A DNA stretch of 6,635 nucleotides from NCBI GenBank assembly GCA_028723145.1, contig JAQYFM010000170.1:1-6635 (forward strand), given 5' to 3'. How positions within the stretch are numbered: the first letter of the stretch is position 1; each line of letters opens with the position of its first letter. Under the pieces are notes generated by a model. That model did no database searches. It saw only the letters and a program-made list of their open reading frames with translations, and was not told the origin of the DNA. The stretch is from Spirochaetales bacterium. GTDB taxonomy: Bacteria; Spirochaetota; Spirochaetia; Sphaerochaetales; Sphaerochaetaceae. This document shows positions 5,358-6,635 of the stretch, piece after piece. Made by a program: the position numbers and the translations under genes.

Positions 5358-6371
5358 TTAGTTCTTCTTGAAGGCAGATACTCTTGCAGAAGCAGATAAT
5401 GATACATCATCCCTTTTTCCATCAAGAAGGTATCTGTAGCCAAGACCAGCTATCATGGCACCGTTATCTGTACAGAGCTTCAATGAAGGGAATGTGACTG
5501 TATATCCACTCTTCTCAAGAGCCTTAAGTTCGCTTCTCAGAAGAGAGTTTGCAGCAACTCCACCTCCTGCACTTACCCTTTTCAGTCCGGTATCCTTCAA
5601 TGCAAGCTTAACTCTCTTCATGAGAATACCGACAGCCTGTCTCTGGAAGGAGGCGGCTATGTTCTCAGGAGTATCTTCAGCGTCTCCATTCCTGAACTGG
5701 TCCTTCTGGTTTATCACAGCTGTCTTCAACCCTGAATATGACATGTCGTAAGGATGCTCCTTACGATCCAGGGCTGGACCAGGAAAGAGGAATGCGTTAG
5801 GGTCTCCTGTCTTGCTGAGCCTATCTATGACCACACCTCCCGGAAATCCCAGCTCATAGAACTTGGCAACCTTATCGAAGGCCTCCCCTATGGCATCGTC
5901 TATGGTAGTACCCAAAACCTCAACGTCATCGTAACCCATGACCTTGCAGATAACTGTATGGCCTCCTGAAACAAGCACACCAAGATATGGATATTCCAGA
6001 GGATTTTCAATTTGTGAGGCATAGAGGTGAGCCCTTATATGGTCTATGCCGATAAAGGGAATACCCAAAGTCTCAGCAAAGCACTTTCCAAAGTTTACAC
6101 CTACAAGCAATGAACCAAGGAGACCAGGCCTATTGGTTACAGCAACAGCATCCAGCTCCTCCTTGGTGATTCCTGCCTGAGAGATTGCTGCATCAACAAC
6201 CTGGGCAATCCATTCAGTATGAAGACGTGATGCAAGCTCAGGCACCACCCCCTGATAAGGCTTATGAAGCTCTATCTGGGTTGCAATGACATTCGAGAGG
6301 ATTTCTCTTCCATCCCTTACTACAGCTGCAGAGCATTCATCACAGCTGGTTTCAATTCCAAGTACTATCAT
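5358..6371 (-). CDS. tsaD: tRNA N6-adenosine threonylcarbamoyltransferase, TsaD (formerly Gcp/YgjD)
   Basis: Transfers the threonylcarbamoyl group made by TsaC/TsaC2 onto A37 of tRNAs that read ANN codons, working with TsaB and TsaE; none of those partners is in this window. At 337 residues it has the standard bacterial length. Metal ligands H111 and H115 (DHIRAHLYA) and D302 (CTDNGAMIA) are present. Other family motifs are ETSCDE (7-12), PELASR (44-49), SGGHT (135-139), GEAFDK (162-167), the PGG turn, YSGLKT and AGGGVAANSLLR. The residue after ETSCDE is Cys13, where Thr is usual. The start overlaps the upstream 74-residue frame as ATGA and has no clear Shine-Dalgarno, so translation is probably coupled. 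Its G+C content is higher than that of genes to the left. Function call is very secure. Confidence 0.97.
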   Translation of the reverse strand: MIVLGIETSCDECSAAVVRDGREILSNVIATQIELHKPYQGVVPELASRLHTEWIAQVVDAAISQAGITKEELDAVAVTNRPGLLGSLLVGVNFGKCFAETLGIPFIGIDHIRAHLYASQIENPLEYPYLGVLVSGGHTVICKVMGYDDVEVLGTTIDDAIGEAFDKVAKFYELGFPGGVVIDRLSKTGDPNAFLFPGPALDRKEHPYDMSYSGLKTAVINQKDQFRNGDAEDTPENIAASFQRQAVGILMKRVKLALKDTGLKRVSAGGGVAANSLLRSELKALEKSGYTVTFPSLKLCTDNGAMIAGLGYRYLLDGKRDDVSLSASARVSAFKKN

Positions 6372-6592
6372 AAGTTGTCATCATCCACATCAACGAGAAA
6401 ATAGTCATCACCCAGAAGGATTGAAGGATCCATGAAGACTCCAGACTCGAACATATAATCATAGACAACCTTATTCCATGGTATTCCTACCTGGACTCCT
6501 TCTGTCTTAGAGCGTGTCATGACTTCCTGAAGAGAGGCGAGATCTTCACTGGAGATTGAAAACTGTGATGGATCAAATAATATTTCTTCCAT
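6368..6592 (-). CDS. Small acidic protein of unknown function, coupled to tsaD
   Basis: A 74-residue protein that I do not recognise. It is rich in Asp and Glu, ending in a VDVDDD tract, and contains a hydrophobic/aromatic centre (IPWNKVVYDYMF, residues 38-49). I see no membrane helix, signal peptide, Cys-His cluster or obvious DNA-binding motif. Reality as a gene is supported by a good Shine-Dalgarno five bases before the ATG, by the four-base ATGA overlap with tsaD, and by G+C content matching tsaD. The arrangement suggests that ribosomes finishing it start tsaD. A role in t6A modification is possible by position only. It could instead be the end of an unrelated upstream operon. Confidence 0.7.
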   Translation of the reverse strand: MEEILFDPSQFSISSEDLASLQEVMTRSKTEGVQVGIPWNKVVYDYMFESGVFMDPSILLGDDYFLVDVDDDNL

Positions 6593-6597
6593 GCTGC

Positions 6598-6603
6598 CCT
6601 CCC
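6598..6603 (-). promoter_or_regulatory. Ribosome binding site of the 74-residue gene
   Basis: GGGAGG on the minus strand lies five bases upstream of the ATG at 6592-6590. It is the strongest evidence for this start. Since tsaD lacks a clear site of its own, it may drive translation of both genes. Confidence 0.65.
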
Positions 6604-6615
6604 TATAAGAATATA

Positions 6616-6635
6616 GTCTTCTTTTTCAAAAAGAC
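6616..6635 (-). other. Possible hairpin at the right edge
   Basis: The last 20 bases form, on the minus strand, GTCTTTTT paired with AAGAAGAC (one G-U pair) around a GAAA tetraloop. It is followed by TATATTCTTAT, which is T-rich but not a clean T run. It could end the gene upstream or sit in the leader of the 74-residue gene. Context to the right is missing. Confidence 0.3.

Noticed and set aside
5455..5969. Two plus-strand frames of 98 and 71 residues opposite tsaD
   Set aside because: Shadows of tsaD. They match no family I know and lie across conserved TsaD motifs.

Overview
The window looks like chromosomal DNA from an AT-rich bacterium. None of the three tRNA genes encodes its 3' CCA, pantothenate kinase is the type III (CoaX) form, and the coaX motifs GTALTF and STAQLP remind me of spirochaetes (Treponema or Sphaerochaeta relatives). 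That placement is a memory-based inference and is tentative. I see no prophage, transposase, CRISPR array or defence system. Most genes are housekeeping.

Left block (1-2653). At the extreme left, a minus-strand gene appears to begin and run off the edge. Next is a minus-strand tRNA-Gly(TCC) with a strong promoter that sits back-to-back with a divergent promoter for two tandem plus-strand genes. Both genes encode proteins of the M29 (AmpS/PepS/AmpT) aminopeptidase family. The second copy has the full metal-binding set. The first aligns along its length but has lost most of those residues, so it looks like a pseudoenzyme partner of its neighbour. The first also seems to be leaderless, while the second has a normal Shine-Dalgarno site. 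An 11-bp palindrome closes this operon and the convergent one.

Middle block (2651-5272, minus strand). Transcription runs tRNA-Gln(CTG), tRNA-Glu(CTC), an intrinsic terminator, then an ABC-F ATPase of the YbiT/YkpA type and coaX. The ABC-F stop and coaX start overlap as TAATG, so these two genes are probably co-translated. In the ABC-F protein all degenerate motifs fall in one of the two composite ATP sites.

Right block (5358-6635, minus strand). A 74-residue acidic protein of unknown function overlaps tsaD by four bases (ATGA). TsaD is the catalytic subunit for the t6A37 tRNA modification. This block is visibly richer in G+C (about 45-52% in sampled lines) than the M29 and coaX genes (about 30-35%), with ABC-F in between.

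Themes: translation is well represented (three tRNAs, tsaD, ABC-F), alongside cofactor synthesis (CoaX) and peptide breakdown (M29). The least ordinary item is the active/inactive M29 pair.
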